Shown here one piece after another: positions 6,297-13,627 of a stretch of DNA of 35,465 nucleotides. The stretch is taken from assembly GCA_964623915.1 (NCBI GenBank), contig CAZUVQ010000002.1, positions 1 through 35,465 of the forward strand, given 5' to 3'. A model generated the notes under the pieces. That model made no database searches. It had not been told where the DNA came from and was given only the letters and a program-made list of their open reading frames with translations. The first letter of the stretch is position 1. Each line of letters begins with the position of its first letter. The position numbers were made by a program, and so were the translations under genes. This DNA is from CAZUVQ01 sp964623915 (GTDB lineage Bacteria > Bacillota > Clostridia > UMGS1883 > UMGS1540).

Positions 6297-6671
6297 CTAT
6301 TGATATTTACGTCCGCATCTCGGGCAAAAACTATATTGATGAGGGCTTTCATAATCGCAAAAACTGCAGTGCTTGTAAAAGTCAGATTCTTCGTTGTACT
6401 GAATATCCAAGTCTCTCATTATCGTCAGTTTGCCCTTGTTAATAAATTTTCCAACCGCTTTCGAAATTACAAAATATGTTTCACAGCACGAAGATTTTGC
6501 ATAATATTTTTTATTCAATTTGAAAACAGGAAGAAGAAAAATTTTAAACACATCATAAGAAAACACAAATTCATAATTGCATTCCTTTCCACAGCGTTTG
6601 CAAACGTGCATTTCATCGTCATAATATGATAAATCTTTTGACCTGCTCTCAACTTCAGTCAATAAAAACAT
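6297..6671 (-). CDS. Small zinc-ribbon protein of unknown function
   Basis: With the ATG at 6671 this is 124 residues; the start is supported by GAGGGGGA 7 bases upstream. A longer frame from 6722 lacks a ribosome-binding site. It has two Cys clusters: a proximal CKRCGKEC near residue 24, and a C-terminal pair CSFC...CPRCGRK that ends the protein. The middle part is basic and hydrophobic with no recognised fold. It resembles generic 'zinc-ribbon domain-containing' proteins. A promoter at 6754-6782 and the terminator at 6253-6280 make it a single-gene transcript, divergent from arsR. Confidence 0.75.
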   Translation of the reverse strand: MFLLTEVESRSKDLSYYDDEMHVCKRCGKECNYEFVFSYDVFKIFLLPVFKLNKKYYAKSSCCETYFVISKAVGKFINKGKLTIMRDLDIQYNEESDFYKHCSFCDYESPHQYSFCPRCGRKYQ

Positions 6672-6753
6672 GATATTCCCCCTCTTTTCTATATGTTGAA
6701 AAGTATTTTCCGAGAAAAACATTTTTATTTATAAATTATATTGCTGTATTTTA

Positions 6754-6782
6754 AATATATACCAGATTTTATTAAATATCAA
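6754..6782 (-). promoter_or_regulatory. SigA promoter of the zinc-ribbon gene
   Basis: TTGATA (plus 6777-6782), a 17-base spacer and TATATT (plus 6754-6759), divergent from the arsR promoter 10 bases away. The leader would be about 75 bases. Confidence 0.55.
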
Positions 6783-6792
6783 GATATTTTTA

Positions 6793-6821
6793 TTGACATT
6801 TTTTAATTTTTATCATATAAT
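6793..6821 (+). promoter_or_regulatory. Consensus SigA promoter of the arsR operon
   Basis: Exact TTGACA (6793-6798), a 17-base spacer and exact TATAAT (6816-6821). The strength fits a promoter that is held off by a repressor. Confidence 0.85.
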
Positions 6822-6825
6822 AGGT

Positions 6826-6847
6826 CATATCGAATAATATAGATATG
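6826..6847. promoter_or_regulatory. Probable ArsR operator
   Basis: CATATC (6826-6831) and GATATG (6842-6847) form perfect inverted arms around a 10-base AT-rich centre. They begin 4 bases after the -10 box and overlap the first possible start codon of arsR. Position and symmetry fit an ArsR/SmtB operator controlling its own operon. Confidence 0.65.
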
Positions 6848-7150
6848 GGGGTGAAGAATATTACAAATTACGAAGAAAATGCCAAGGTATTCAAAGCTTT
6901 TTGCGACAAAAATCGTTTAATGATTCTTGAAATGCTACAAGATGGTGAAAAATGTGCGTGTGTAATATTAGAACGGTTGAAGATAGTTCAATCAACGTTA
7001 TCTCATCATATGAAGATATTAGTAGATAGTGGCATAGTGTCTGCTCGTAAAGACGGTAAGTGGACTCATTATTCTTTATCAAATAAAGGAATTCAAAATG
7101 CTAAAATACTATTAGAAGAGATAACAACCAAAAAAAATGAAGGGAGCTAA
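6845..7150 (+). CDS. arsR: ArsR/SmtB-family metalloid-responsive repressor
   Basis: This winged-helix repressor has about 95-101 residues. Residues 15-85 hold the HTH; the recognition part is VQSTLSHHMKILVDSGIVSARKD. The metal-sensing helix carries C37-A-C39 (GEKCACV), matching the Cys-x-Cys of As(III)/Sb(III)-sensing ArsR proteins (ELCVCDL). The start is ambiguous. The ATG at 6845 lies inside the operator and lacks an upstream ribosome-binding site. The GGGGGTG at 6847-6853 would suit a start some 6 bases later, where the frame offers only ATT (6860). A GTG at 6851 is also in frame. It is the first gene of the operon with arsP, 3 bases apart. Confidence 0.88.
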   Translation: MGVKNITNYEENAKVFKAFCDKNRLMILEMLQDGEKCACVILERLKIVQSTLSHHMKILVDSGIVSARKDGKWTHYSLSNKGIQNAKILLEEITTKKNEGS

Positions 7151-7153
7151 TAT

Positions 7154-8167
7154 ATGAATATATTAAATTCAATTTGGGATGTATTTCAAAACGAAATATT
7201 GGGGATGAGGTGGCTTGACAGATTATTGGGTTTAGGATTATCCATGTTGGGCTTTAATACAGGCGACCGCTTGGTCCGCAGTCTCCAGTTTTTTTTGTAT
7301 GATGTCATAAAAATATCGGTTTTGCTTTGTGTGCTGATTTTTATTATTAGTTATATTCAAAGCTATTTTCCGCCTGAACGAAGCAAAAAAATACTCGGTC
7401 GATTTAAAGGAGTTTTTGCAAATTGTGTGTCAGCGCTTTTAGGAACGGTTACGCCGTTTTGCTCCTGTTCATCAATACCGCTATTTATAGGTTTTACATC
7501 GGCAGGCCTTCCATTAGGTGTCACATTTTCCTTCCTTATATCATCACCCATGGTAGATCTTGGCTCACTTCTTTTGCTTATGAGCATTTTTGGGGCAAAG
7601 GTTGCTATTATTTATGTATTATTAGGTCTTGTCTTAGCAGTTACCGGAGGTACAATAATCGAGAAGCTGCATATGGAAAAATATGTTGAAAGTTTTATAT
7701 TAAGTGCCGGGAGTGTAGATATAGAGTCACCCGAGCTGACTAAAAAAGACAGGCGCGTATATGCTTTTGAGCAGATGCTGATGACATTTAAAAAGGTAAT
7801 TTGGTATATACTGATAGGAGTGGCCATAGGTGCATTTATCCATAACTGGATTCCTTCCGATTGGGTAGCATCCGTGCTTGGCAGTAAAAACCCGTTTGGT
7901 GTGGTATTGGCAACTATAATTGGCATACCAATGTATGCAGATATATTCGGTACCATACCCATAGCAGAGGCATTACTTTCAAAAGGCGCACAGCTTGGAA
8001 CAATTTTATCGTTTATGATTGGAGTAACAACACTATCCCTGCCGTCAATAATAATGCTAAAAAAGGCAGTAAAACCGAAACTTCTTGCCTTATTCATTGC
8101 AATCTGCACGGTTGGAATAATAATTGTCGGTTATTTTTTCAATGTATTTCAGAATTTATTAATATAA
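7154..8167 (+). CDS. arsP: Permease of the ArsP / DUF318 family
   Basis: The protein has 337 residues with about eight hydrophobic segments and a hydrophilic middle loop (about 190-215). The family hallmark TPFCSCSSIP is present with C103 and C105, followed by TSAGLPLGVTFSFLISSPMVD. Characterised ArsP proteins export trivalent organoarsenicals; other family members are uncharacterised. Linkage to an ArsR with a C-x-C sensor supports a metalloid role here. GGGAG lies 8 bases before the ATG and the gene follows arsR directly. The paired cysteines might also exchange electrons with the thioredoxins downstream, which is inference. Confidence 0.85.
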   Translation: MNILNSIWDVFQNEILGMRWLDRLLGLGLSMLGFNTGDRLVRSLQFFLYDVIKISVLLCVLIFIISYIQSYFPPERSKKILGRFKGVFANCVSALLGTVTPFCSCSSIPLFIGFTSAGLPLGVTFSFLISSPMVDLGSLLLLMSIFGAKVAIIYVLLGLVLAVTGGTIIEKLHMEKYVESFILSAGSVDIESPELTKKDRRVYAFEQMLMTFKKVIWYILIGVAIGAFIHNWIPSDWVASVLGSKNPFGVVLATIIGIPMYADIFGTIPIAEALLSKGAQLGTILSFMIGVTTLSLPSIIMLKKAVKPKLLALFIAICTVGIIIVGYFFNVFQNLLI

Positions 8168-8183
8168 GAGAGGATAAAAAAGT

Positions 8184-8753
8184 ATGCCAAAGAATAAAGC
8201 AGCAACAAAAGTAATCGTTCCAATAATCATTATTGCAATAATAGTAGGTATCTGGATATCTAAAAATGTGAAAACCGATCAAGATATTCAACAAGATATT
8301 CCGGAAGTAAAGGATAAGGGCACAGTTGATAATGAAGTATCAACAGAAGGAAATCCTGATTTTGATTTGGTAACAACAAAAATTGACCTTGAAAAATTAA
8401 AGACATACGGCTTGCCTATTATTATTGACTTTGGGGCAGATGCCTGCGCACCTTGCAAACAAATGGAGCCGGTTCTAATAAAACTAAATAAAGAATTGCG
8501 GGGCAAGGTTATAATAAAATTCGTTGATGTATGGAAGCACCAGAATGCAGCGGCTGATTTTCCTGTTGAAGTAGTACCCACGCAGTTTTTCTTTGATAGG
8601 GAAGGGAAACCGTATGTTCCGGCTGACCCTGAAAAAATGCAAATGAATATGTATAACACAAAAGGCACACAAGAGCATATTTATACTGCACATCAGGGAG
8701 GAATGACTGAGGAACAAATCATGGAAGTTTTAAGGGAAATGGACGGTAACTGA
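8184..8753 (+). CDS. Membrane-anchored thioredoxin-like protein
   Basis: These 189 residues begin with an uncleaved signal-anchor (about 9-27, VIVPIIIIAIIVGIWI), then an acidic linker (30-60), then a thioredoxin fold outside the membrane. The active site is C88-A-P-C91 (GADACAPCKQ), and the cis-proline loop VVPT at about 130 is present. It is probably kept reduced by the CcdA protein encoded 2 bases downstream. An AGAGAGG-type ribosome-binding site precedes the ATG. A role in reducing or handling arsenicals, or a client of the operon, is inferred from context only. Confidence 0.85.
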   Translation: MPKNKAATKVIVPIIIIAIIVGIWISKNVKTDQDIQQDIPEVKDKGTVDNEVSTEGNPDFDLVTTKIDLEKLKTYGLPIIIDFGADACAPCKQMEPVLIKLNKELRGKVIIKFVDVWKHQNAAADFPVEVVPTQFFFDREGKPYVPADPEKMQMNMYNTKGTQEHIYTAHQGGMTEEQIMEVLREMDGN

Positions 8754-8755
8754 GC

Positions 8756-9448
8756 ATGATAAATGACTTGCTAAAAACCCTGTCTTTGCTCATAAAACAA
8801 AATATGTACTTCGCACCGCTTTTAGCACTTGCAGCAGGGGTACTGACTTCTTTAACGCCATGTGCTCTATCCGGCATACCGCTTGTAATTGGATATGTAG
8901 GGGGAATGGGTAGCAACAACACAAAAAAAGCTTTCATGTTATCACTCGTATTTGCAGTGGGTTCGGCAGTAACATTTACAGCTTTAGGTACTGTGGCATC
9001 ACTATTAGGTATGCTTATGGGAACATCATCAAAATGGTGGTATATTGCACTGGGTGTTCTCATGGTACTTATGGCGCTGCAGACATTTGAACTGTATAAT
9101 TTCATACCGTCAACATATCTCATATCCAAAAACAATAAAAGGGGATATGTGGGAGCTTTTATAGCAGGTGTTTTGGGCGGAATTTTTTCGTCGCCCTGCG
9201 CAACCCCTGTGCTTATTGTTTTGTTGGGATTAGTTGCGAGGAGCGGTAACGTTGCGTGGGGAGTTTTGCTTTTGCTGCTCTATTCCGTAGGGCATAGCTT
9301 TCTTATTTTAATTGCAGGTACATCTATTGGATTTGTAAAAAAACTTACGCAAAGCGGTAAATACAAAGTGTTTGCAACTGCTTTTAAATATATTTTGGGT
9401 TTAGCTATATTATTAATTGCGTTTTATATGTTCTATTTAGGTTTTTAA
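8756..9448 (+). CDS. ccdA: CcdA/DsbD-type transmembrane thiol-disulfide transporter
   Basis: The protein has 230 residues with six hydrophobic segments. It carries the two conserved proline-cysteine sites of the CcdA family, LTPC36ALSG in the first segment and SSPC148ATPV in the fourth, which pass electrons from cytoplasmic thioredoxin across the membrane. The start lies 2 bases after the stop of the thioredoxin gene, so translation is probably coupled. Cytochrome c maturation genes are absent, and the adjacent anchored thioredoxin is the natural electron acceptor. Confidence 0.88.
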   Translation: MINDLLKTLSLLIKQNMYFAPLLALAAGVLTSLTPCALSGIPLVIGYVGGMGSNNTKKAFMLSLVFAVGSAVTFTALGTVASLLGMLMGTSSKWWYIALGVLMVLMALQTFELYNFIPSTYLISKNNKRGYVGAFIAGVLGGIFSSPCATPVLIVLLGLVARSGNVAWGVLLLLLYSVGHSFLILIAGTSIGFVKKLTQSGKYKVFATAFKYILGLAILLIAFYMFYLGF

Positions 9449-9474
9449 AAGAATAATTGGAGAGGTGAATTGTT

Positions 9475-9729
9475 ATGAAAATCATAGTTTTGGGGGCTTG
9501 CTGTAAAAAAAGCCTTGAAACATTTGAAAACACCAAACAAGCTGTGGCGGAAATGGGGCTTGATATAGATGTCGAAAATATAGGTGATGCAGTTGAAATT
9601 GCAAAATACGGTGTAATGTCAACCCCTGCGCTTGTTATAGACGGAAAAGTTATGTCTTACGGCAAGTTTTTAAAGACAAAGGATATTGTAAAATTAATTG
9701 AAAAAGCGTTATATTTAACTCAGGGGTAA
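9475..9729 (+). CDS. Small thioredoxin-fold protein (redox-active disulfide / MTH895 type)
   Basis: At 84 residues this matches the minimal thioredoxin family typified by MTH895, with the cis-proline loop STPALVIDGK near 46-55 and a C-terminal helix. The active-site region is unusual: where the family usually has C-x-x-C, here it reads GAC9C10KKS13. The second cysteine position is Ser and an extra Cys precedes the first. It may work as a monothiol protein or metal/metalloid carrier. GAGAGGTG precedes the ATG. It ends the arsR operon, and its stop lies 1 base from the stop of the convergent pdp gene. Confidence 0.8.
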   Translation: MKIIVLGACCKKSLETFENTKQAVAEMGLDIDVENIGDAVEIAKYGVMSTPALVIDGKVMSYGKFLKTKDIVKLIEKALYLTQG

Positions 9730-9730
9730 T

Positions 9731-11029
9731 TTACCTTATTACCTTGTAAATAGAATTTTCGATTTCCGGCTTGCCGCCTATTGTTATGGCTTCGTAAAAT
9801 GCTTTTGAAGCGCTATTTAAGCAGTCCGCACGGTCTGAAAATAAAGTGGCGATTTTTTCGCCATAAACTACGGATGAGCCTGTTTTGCTGTGCAAAATTA
9901 TTCCGGCGCCCATATCAATGGGATCGCCTTTTTTCTCACGCCCTGCACCAAGGCAAACAGCGGCACGACCGATTTTTTCTGTGTCCATTTTTTCAATATA
10001 ACCGGCAAGTTCCGATAAAACATCAAATGAGTATTTTGATTTTGGTAAAAGAGATGTGTCATCTATTACGGCAGTATTTCCGCCCTGAAATGCAACCATC
10101 TCACGAAGCTTATTTAGAGCTGTACCGTCACGCCTTGCCCTGTCAGCCATAACAAGACAGTCTTCACGTGTTTTGCCCGTTACATACATAAGCATGTTTG
10201 CTGCAATTTCACGGCAAACCACCCATAAATCTTCAGGGCCTTGCCCACGAAGAATTGATATTGCCTCAGCAACTTCAAGAGAGTTTCCGATAGCCCTCCC
10301 TAACGGGATATCCATATTGGTGATAAGGGCTGATGTGTGCCTTCCTGCAGAATTTCCTATATTAACCATTTTACGGGCAAGGTTTTCACTTTCAGTTTTT
10401 GTTTTCATAAAAGAACCGCTGCCATATTTAACATCAAGCACGATTCCCGAAGAACCTGCCGCAAGCTTTTTGCTCATAATGCTTGAGGCAATAAGCGGAA
10501 TACTGTCAACAGTTGCTGTCACATCACGAAGGGCATACAAAATCTTATCGGCAGGGGCAAGGTTTCCTGACTGCCCGATAATGCAAAGCCCTGTTTTGTT
10601 TACACACTTTATAAATTCTTTGGGCGTTAGTGTTGTCTTAAAGCCGGGAATAGATTCAAGCTTGTCAATAGTACCGCCTGTGTGACCGAGCCCTCTGCCG
10701 CTCATTTTTGCAATTCTTCCGCCGAAGGATGCAACAATGGGAGCTATAATCAGTGTCGTCTTATCTCCAACACCGCCCGTGCTGTGCTTGTCGCATGTAA
10801 TACCATTTACTTCAGATAAATCAACCATATCACCGCTTTGCGCCATTTCAAGTGTAAGATTAACTGTTTCTTCTTCATTCATTCCTTTAAAATATATAGC
10901 CATTAAAAGGGCACTTGTCTGATAGTCGGGTATTTCTCCTGACACAATGCCGCATATAAAAAAGCGGATTTCTTCCCTTGAAAGAATACCGCCGTCTCTT
11001 TTCTTTTTGATAACATCTGTCATTCGCAC
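9731..11029 (-). CDS. pdp: Pyrimidine-nucleoside phosphorylase
   Basis: The 432 residues are the usual length for the Firmicutes thymidine/uridine phosphorylase. Motifs include the phosphate-binding KHSTGGVGDKTTL (about 81-93), the signature KMSGRGLGHTGGTIDKLES (about 108-126) and VKYGSGSFMKT (about 200-210). It cleaves uridine and (deoxy)thymidine with phosphate for nucleoside salvage. The start is GTG at 11029 with AGGGGGT 6 bases upstream. A private promoter lies at 11068-11096 (TTGACT, 17, TACAAT). No terminator separates it from the convergent arsR operon. Confidence 0.93.
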   Translation of the reverse strand: MRMTDVIKKKRDGGILSREEIRFFICGIVSGEIPDYQTSALLMAIYFKGMNEEETVNLTLEMAQSGDMVDLSEVNGITCDKHSTGGVGDKTTLIIAPIVASFGGRIAKMSGRGLGHTGGTIDKLESIPGFKTTLTPKEFIKCVNKTGLCIIGQSGNLAPADKILYALRDVTATVDSIPLIASSIMSKKLAAGSSGIVLDVKYGSGSFMKTKTESENLARKMVNIGNSAGRHTSALITNMDIPLGRAIGNSLEVAEAISILRGQGPEDLWVVCREIAANMLMYVTGKTREDCLVMADRARRDGTALNKLREMVAFQGGNTAVIDDTSLLPKSKYSFDVLSELAGYIEKMDTEKIGRAAVCLGAGREKKGDPIDMGAGIILHSKTGSSVVYGEKIATLFSDRADCLNSASKAFYEAITIGGKPEIENSIYKVIR

Positions 11030-11067
11030 AGGATTACCCCCTATTTTGTATTGGTATACTTTTTTCT

Positions 11068-11096
11068 ATTGTATCAAAATATATTATTTTAGTCAA
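11068..11096 (-). promoter_or_regulatory. SigA promoter of pdp
   Basis: TTGACT (plus 11091-11096), a 17-base spacer and TACAAT (plus 11068-11073). The -35 box directly follows the T-run of the terminator at 11098-11126. Confidence 0.7.
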
Positions 11097-11097
11097 C

Positions 11098-11126
11098 AAA
11101 AAAGCCACTCCGAAGAGTGACTTTTT
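11098..11126 (-). terminator. Intrinsic terminator of the short transcript
   Basis: On the minus strand, CACTC and GAGTG form a stem around TTCG, extended by a G-C pair and A/T flanks with one mismatch, followed by a T-run. It lies 15 bases after the 19-codon ORF. Confidence 0.75.
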
Positions 11127-11140
11127 CACAGCTTTTTAAA

Positions 11141-11200
11141 TTACTTGCAGAAATTGCCGAGGTACTGGCATAAGAAATTATAAAAGTTAGTAAAGCACAT
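11141..11200 (-). CDS. 19-codon ORF in an independent short transcript
   Basis: The ORF encodes MCFTNFYNFLCQYLGNFCK, 19 residues with three Cys and six aromatic residues. It has a strong AAAGGAGGT about 9 bases before its ATG, its own promoter (11254-11282) and an intrinsic terminator (11098-11126). The transcript would be about 150 bases. I do not recognise the peptide. The strong ribosome-binding site suggests real translation; a type I toxin-like peptide, a leader peptide or a small RNA are all possible. A competing 69-codon frame covering 11089-11298 has no usable start and reads through the terminator, so I prefer the short ORF. Confidence 0.5.
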   Translation of the reverse strand: MCFTNFYNFLCQYLGNFCK

Positions 11201-11253
11201 ATTATAATACCTCCTTTATAGATTTGTTCCAAACCACTCCGGGGAACAATATC

Positions 11254-11282
11254 ATTATAACTTGCCACAAATCGAATTGCAA
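11254..11282 (-). promoter_or_regulatory. SigA promoter of the short transcript
   Basis: TTGCAA (plus 11277-11282), a 17-base spacer and exact TATAAT (plus 11254-11259), with a predicted start near 11247. TTGTTCC (11224-11230) and GGAACAA (11243-11249) could form a hairpin at the extreme 5' end. Confidence 0.6.
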
Positions 11283-11384
11283 ATGTAAGTAATGGCACGG
11301 AAGGTTATGCATTCCGAAAACCCCTGAATTTTTCATGTATTCCCTGTAATTGAATACATTTTAGTGCATTTTATTTATAAGCGT

Positions 11385-12569
11385 TTATTCTGATGCAAAG
11401 TTTGTGAAATAACCCTGAACTATAACAACAGGAGTTCCTCTGTCTCCGCTGCCTGAGGTAAGGTCGCAAAGGCTTGCAAGCAAATCTGTTATGCGACGGG
11501 GAGTCGTACCCTCAGATTGCATGTTGCCAAAAAGGTTTGAATCTTTTTCGCGGATTTTTGCTTTCATAGCTTCGGCAAGGGCATCTCCGCTCAAATCAGC
11601 AAACTCGTTATCAGCAAAGTATTTCATTTTGATTTCATTTGGAGTACCGCAAAGGCGAGGTGTATAAGCAGGGGAGGCAACAGGGTCAGCAAATTCCCAG
11701 ATACCGCCGACAGGGTCCTTAAAACAGCCATCACCGTAAATCATAACTTCAATATTCTTGCCCGTAGCTTTATTTAGTGCAGCATAAAGCTCACTCACAA
11801 AAGCGTCACAATCACGTGGGAAGAGCTTGACTTTATTGTCGGTTGCTTTATTAGAGCCCAGTAGACCGTAATCAGCATTATAGCCGCTGCCGTCAACACT
11901 TTGAGTGAGAATATCGTCAAGGCTGAAAACCTTTTCTGCACCGGCCTTTTTCAAAATATTCTTGGTACGTTTTCTGGTGTGAATATCACAGTTTAATACG
12001 TTTTTTGTGAAATTTAAAATATATTTCGGGTCATTTGAGAACACAATTTCAATATTATCACCGAAACTTTTATAATAATCAATATAATCAACACCTGTAA
12101 ATTGGTGAACTGTATCTTTTCCGAAAACTGTACGGAAAGCAGCTTCATCAAAGCTGTCATGGTAGATGTCAATCCCCTTTTCGTCAATGGTATCAAGTGA
12201 TAAAAATGCGTTTCCGACTTCATCCGAAGGGTATGAAAGCTGAATGTATAGTTTTTCGCCTGCCGCAGCAGCAATTCCCTTTAAAATCATGGAAAAGCGG
12301 TTTCGGCTTAAAATGGGGAATACTATACCCATAGTTTTGCCGCCAAATTTGTTTAAAACGTCAGTTGCAATCTGTTCGCATGTTGCATAATTGCCCTGAG
12401 TACGTCCCAGAACAGCCTCTGTAACTGCAACAACATCTCCGTCATGCAGCTCGAAATTCTCTTTATCAGAAGCATTTAAAATGCTTTCGCAAACTAATGA
12501 TACAAGGTCATCACCTTCTTTAAAAATAGGTGTGATGATTCCTCTGGATACTACTCCTGTGTATTTCAT
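11385..12569 (-). CDS. CofE-like coenzyme F420-0:L-glutamate ligase family protein
   Basis: This 394-residue protein resembles the CofE/FbiB-N fold, with the early VSRGIITPIFKEGDDL, the ELHDGDVVAVTEAVLGR segment (about 41-57), the phosphate-site-like VFPILSRNRFSMILKG (about 83-98) and the later MIYGDGCFKDPVGG (about 277-290). In methanogens and actinobacteria CofE adds glutamate to F420-0. This clostridial version is longer, and no other F420 gene is visible, so the true substrate is unknown. Its promoter is at 12614-12642; AAGGGA lies about 11 bases before the ATG. Confidence 0.75.
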   Translation of the reverse strand: MKYTGVVSRGIITPIFKEGDDLVSLVCESILNASDKENFELHDGDVVAVTEAVLGRTQGNYATCEQIATDVLNKFGGKTMGIVFPILSRNRFSMILKGIAAAAGEKLYIQLSYPSDEVGNAFLSLDTIDEKGIDIYHDSFDEAAFRTVFGKDTVHQFTGVDYIDYYKSFGDNIEIVFSNDPKYILNFTKNVLNCDIHTRKRTKNILKKAGAEKVFSLDDILTQSVDGSGYNADYGLLGSNKATDNKVKLFPRDCDAFVSELYAALNKATGKNIEVMIYGDGCFKDPVGGIWEFADPVASPAYTPRLCGTPNEIKMKYFADNEFADLSGDALAEAMKAKIREKDSNLFGNMQSEGTTPRRITDLLASLCDLTSGSGDRGTPVVIVQGYFTNFASE

Positions 12570-12613
12570 TAGTTAATCATTCCCTTCATATAGTATAATT
12601 TGACACACAAGTA

Positions 12614-12642
12614 ATAATACCAAACATCACAGAGTTTGTCAA
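12614..12642 (-). promoter_or_regulatory. SigA promoter of the CofE-like gene
   Basis: Exact TTGACA (plus 12637-12642), a 17-base spacer and TATTAT (plus 12614-12619), 45 bases upstream of the start codon. Confidence 0.75.
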
Positions 12643-12664
12643 TTGAAAATTGCTATAAAATGTA

Positions 12665-12693
12665 TTGCTTTTTCCCAATAAATATAGTATAAT
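12665..12693 (+). promoter_or_regulatory. SigA promoter of the DUF5685-dnaJ-like operon
   Basis: TTGCTT (12665-12670), a 17-base spacer and exact TATAAT (12688-12693), divergent from the CofE-like promoter. The leader would be about 80 bases. Confidence 0.6.
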
Positions 12694-12778
12694 AATATAA
12701 TTAATATAATTTACAGGTGTTTATTTATCTCGTAAATAGAAAAATTTATTTCATTTTGTTATACTAAAGGGTGGTATA

Positions 12779-13627
12779 TTGTTCGGATATGTAACTGTAT
12801 TGAAGGACGAATTAAAATTTAAAGATTATGCAGCGTATCGTGCCGTATACTGCGGTGTGTGCACAGCCTGCGGAAGAAAGCTCTCACAATCAGCTAAACT
12901 CGGGCTTTCGTACGATGCGGCATTTGCTGCACTTGTGCTGATGTCAGTTACCGGTGAAGAAATAAAAATTGAAAAAAGAAGATGTCTTGCAAATCCCTTT
13001 AAAAAAAGACAGTATTTAGTTTCAAAAAGCATTGATTATGCCGCATCTGTTTGGGCATTGCTTGCATATTTTAATTTTTATGATGATTGGCGTGATAATA
13101 AAAGCTTAAAAGCTCTTGTGGGAATGGCTCTGTTTTATAGGGCAAAACGAAAAGTATCAGATGAATTTCCAAATCTTTCTGAAAAAATCGGCTGCAAAAT
13201 CAGAAAGCTTTCAGAGCTTGAAAATAATAATTGCACTGATATTGATTTGCCTGCGGCGGTATCAGGTGAAATGCTTGCATTATGTCTTTCGCCTTCATAT
13301 ATAGACGATGAGAATATACGCCAGTTACGGGAAATAGGTAAAAACCTTGGAAGATGGATTTATCTTATGGATGCTGTTGATGATTTTGAAAAGGATAAAA
13401 AGCTTGGTAATTACAATCCGCTGGTGTTAAATTTTGCGGATAGTGAGGAAGCCGCAGATAAATCATATAAGCATATGACGTTTACGCTTTCACAGTTAGC
13501 TTTATCTTATGAGCTGCTCGATATAAAGGCGAATAAACCCATTCTTGATAACATCATATACTATGGTCTTTCATCAAGACAATACGAGATATTTAAACGA
13601 AAGGAAAAAACAAATGAATCCATATAA
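12779..13627 (+). CDS. DUF5685 family protein
   Basis: The 282 residues start at TTG, with GGGTGG about 5 bases upstream. The family hallmark is the N-terminus MFGYVTVLKDELKFKDYAAY followed by YCGVCTACG with three Cys. The rest is alpha-helical, and near residue 200 it contains DAVDDFEKDKKLGNYNP, an acidic motif reminiscent of the second Asp-rich motif of all-helical isoprenoid-synthase folds. That resemblance is my inference, not a family assignment. Its 3' end overlaps the start of a J-domain gene by 14 bases, and this pairing suggests a joint function. The role is unknown. Confidence 0.75.
   Translation: MFGYVTVLKDELKFKDYAAYRAVYCGVCTACGRKLSQSAKLGLSYDAAFAALVLMSVTGEEIKIEKRRCLANPFKKRQYLVSKSIDYAASVWALLAYFNFYDDWRDNKSLKALVGMALFYRAKRKVSDEFPNLSEKIGCKIRKLSELENNNCTDIDLPAAVSGEMLALCLSPSYIDDENIRQLREIGKNLGRWIYLMDAVDDFEKDKKLGNYNPLVLNFADSEEAADKSYKHMTFTLSQLALSYELLDIKANKPILDNIIYYGLSSRQYEIFKRKEKTNESI

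Noticed and set aside
11089..11298. 69-codon minus-strand frame
   Set aside because: Its start has no ribosome-binding site and lies upstream of the mapped promoter elements, and it reads through an intrinsic terminator. The 19-codon ORF in another frame has the strong ribosome-binding site.
11348..11365. Hairpin downstream of the CofE-like gene as a terminator
   Set aside because: On the minus strand it has a 9-base loop and no T-run after the stem, so the evidence is too weak.
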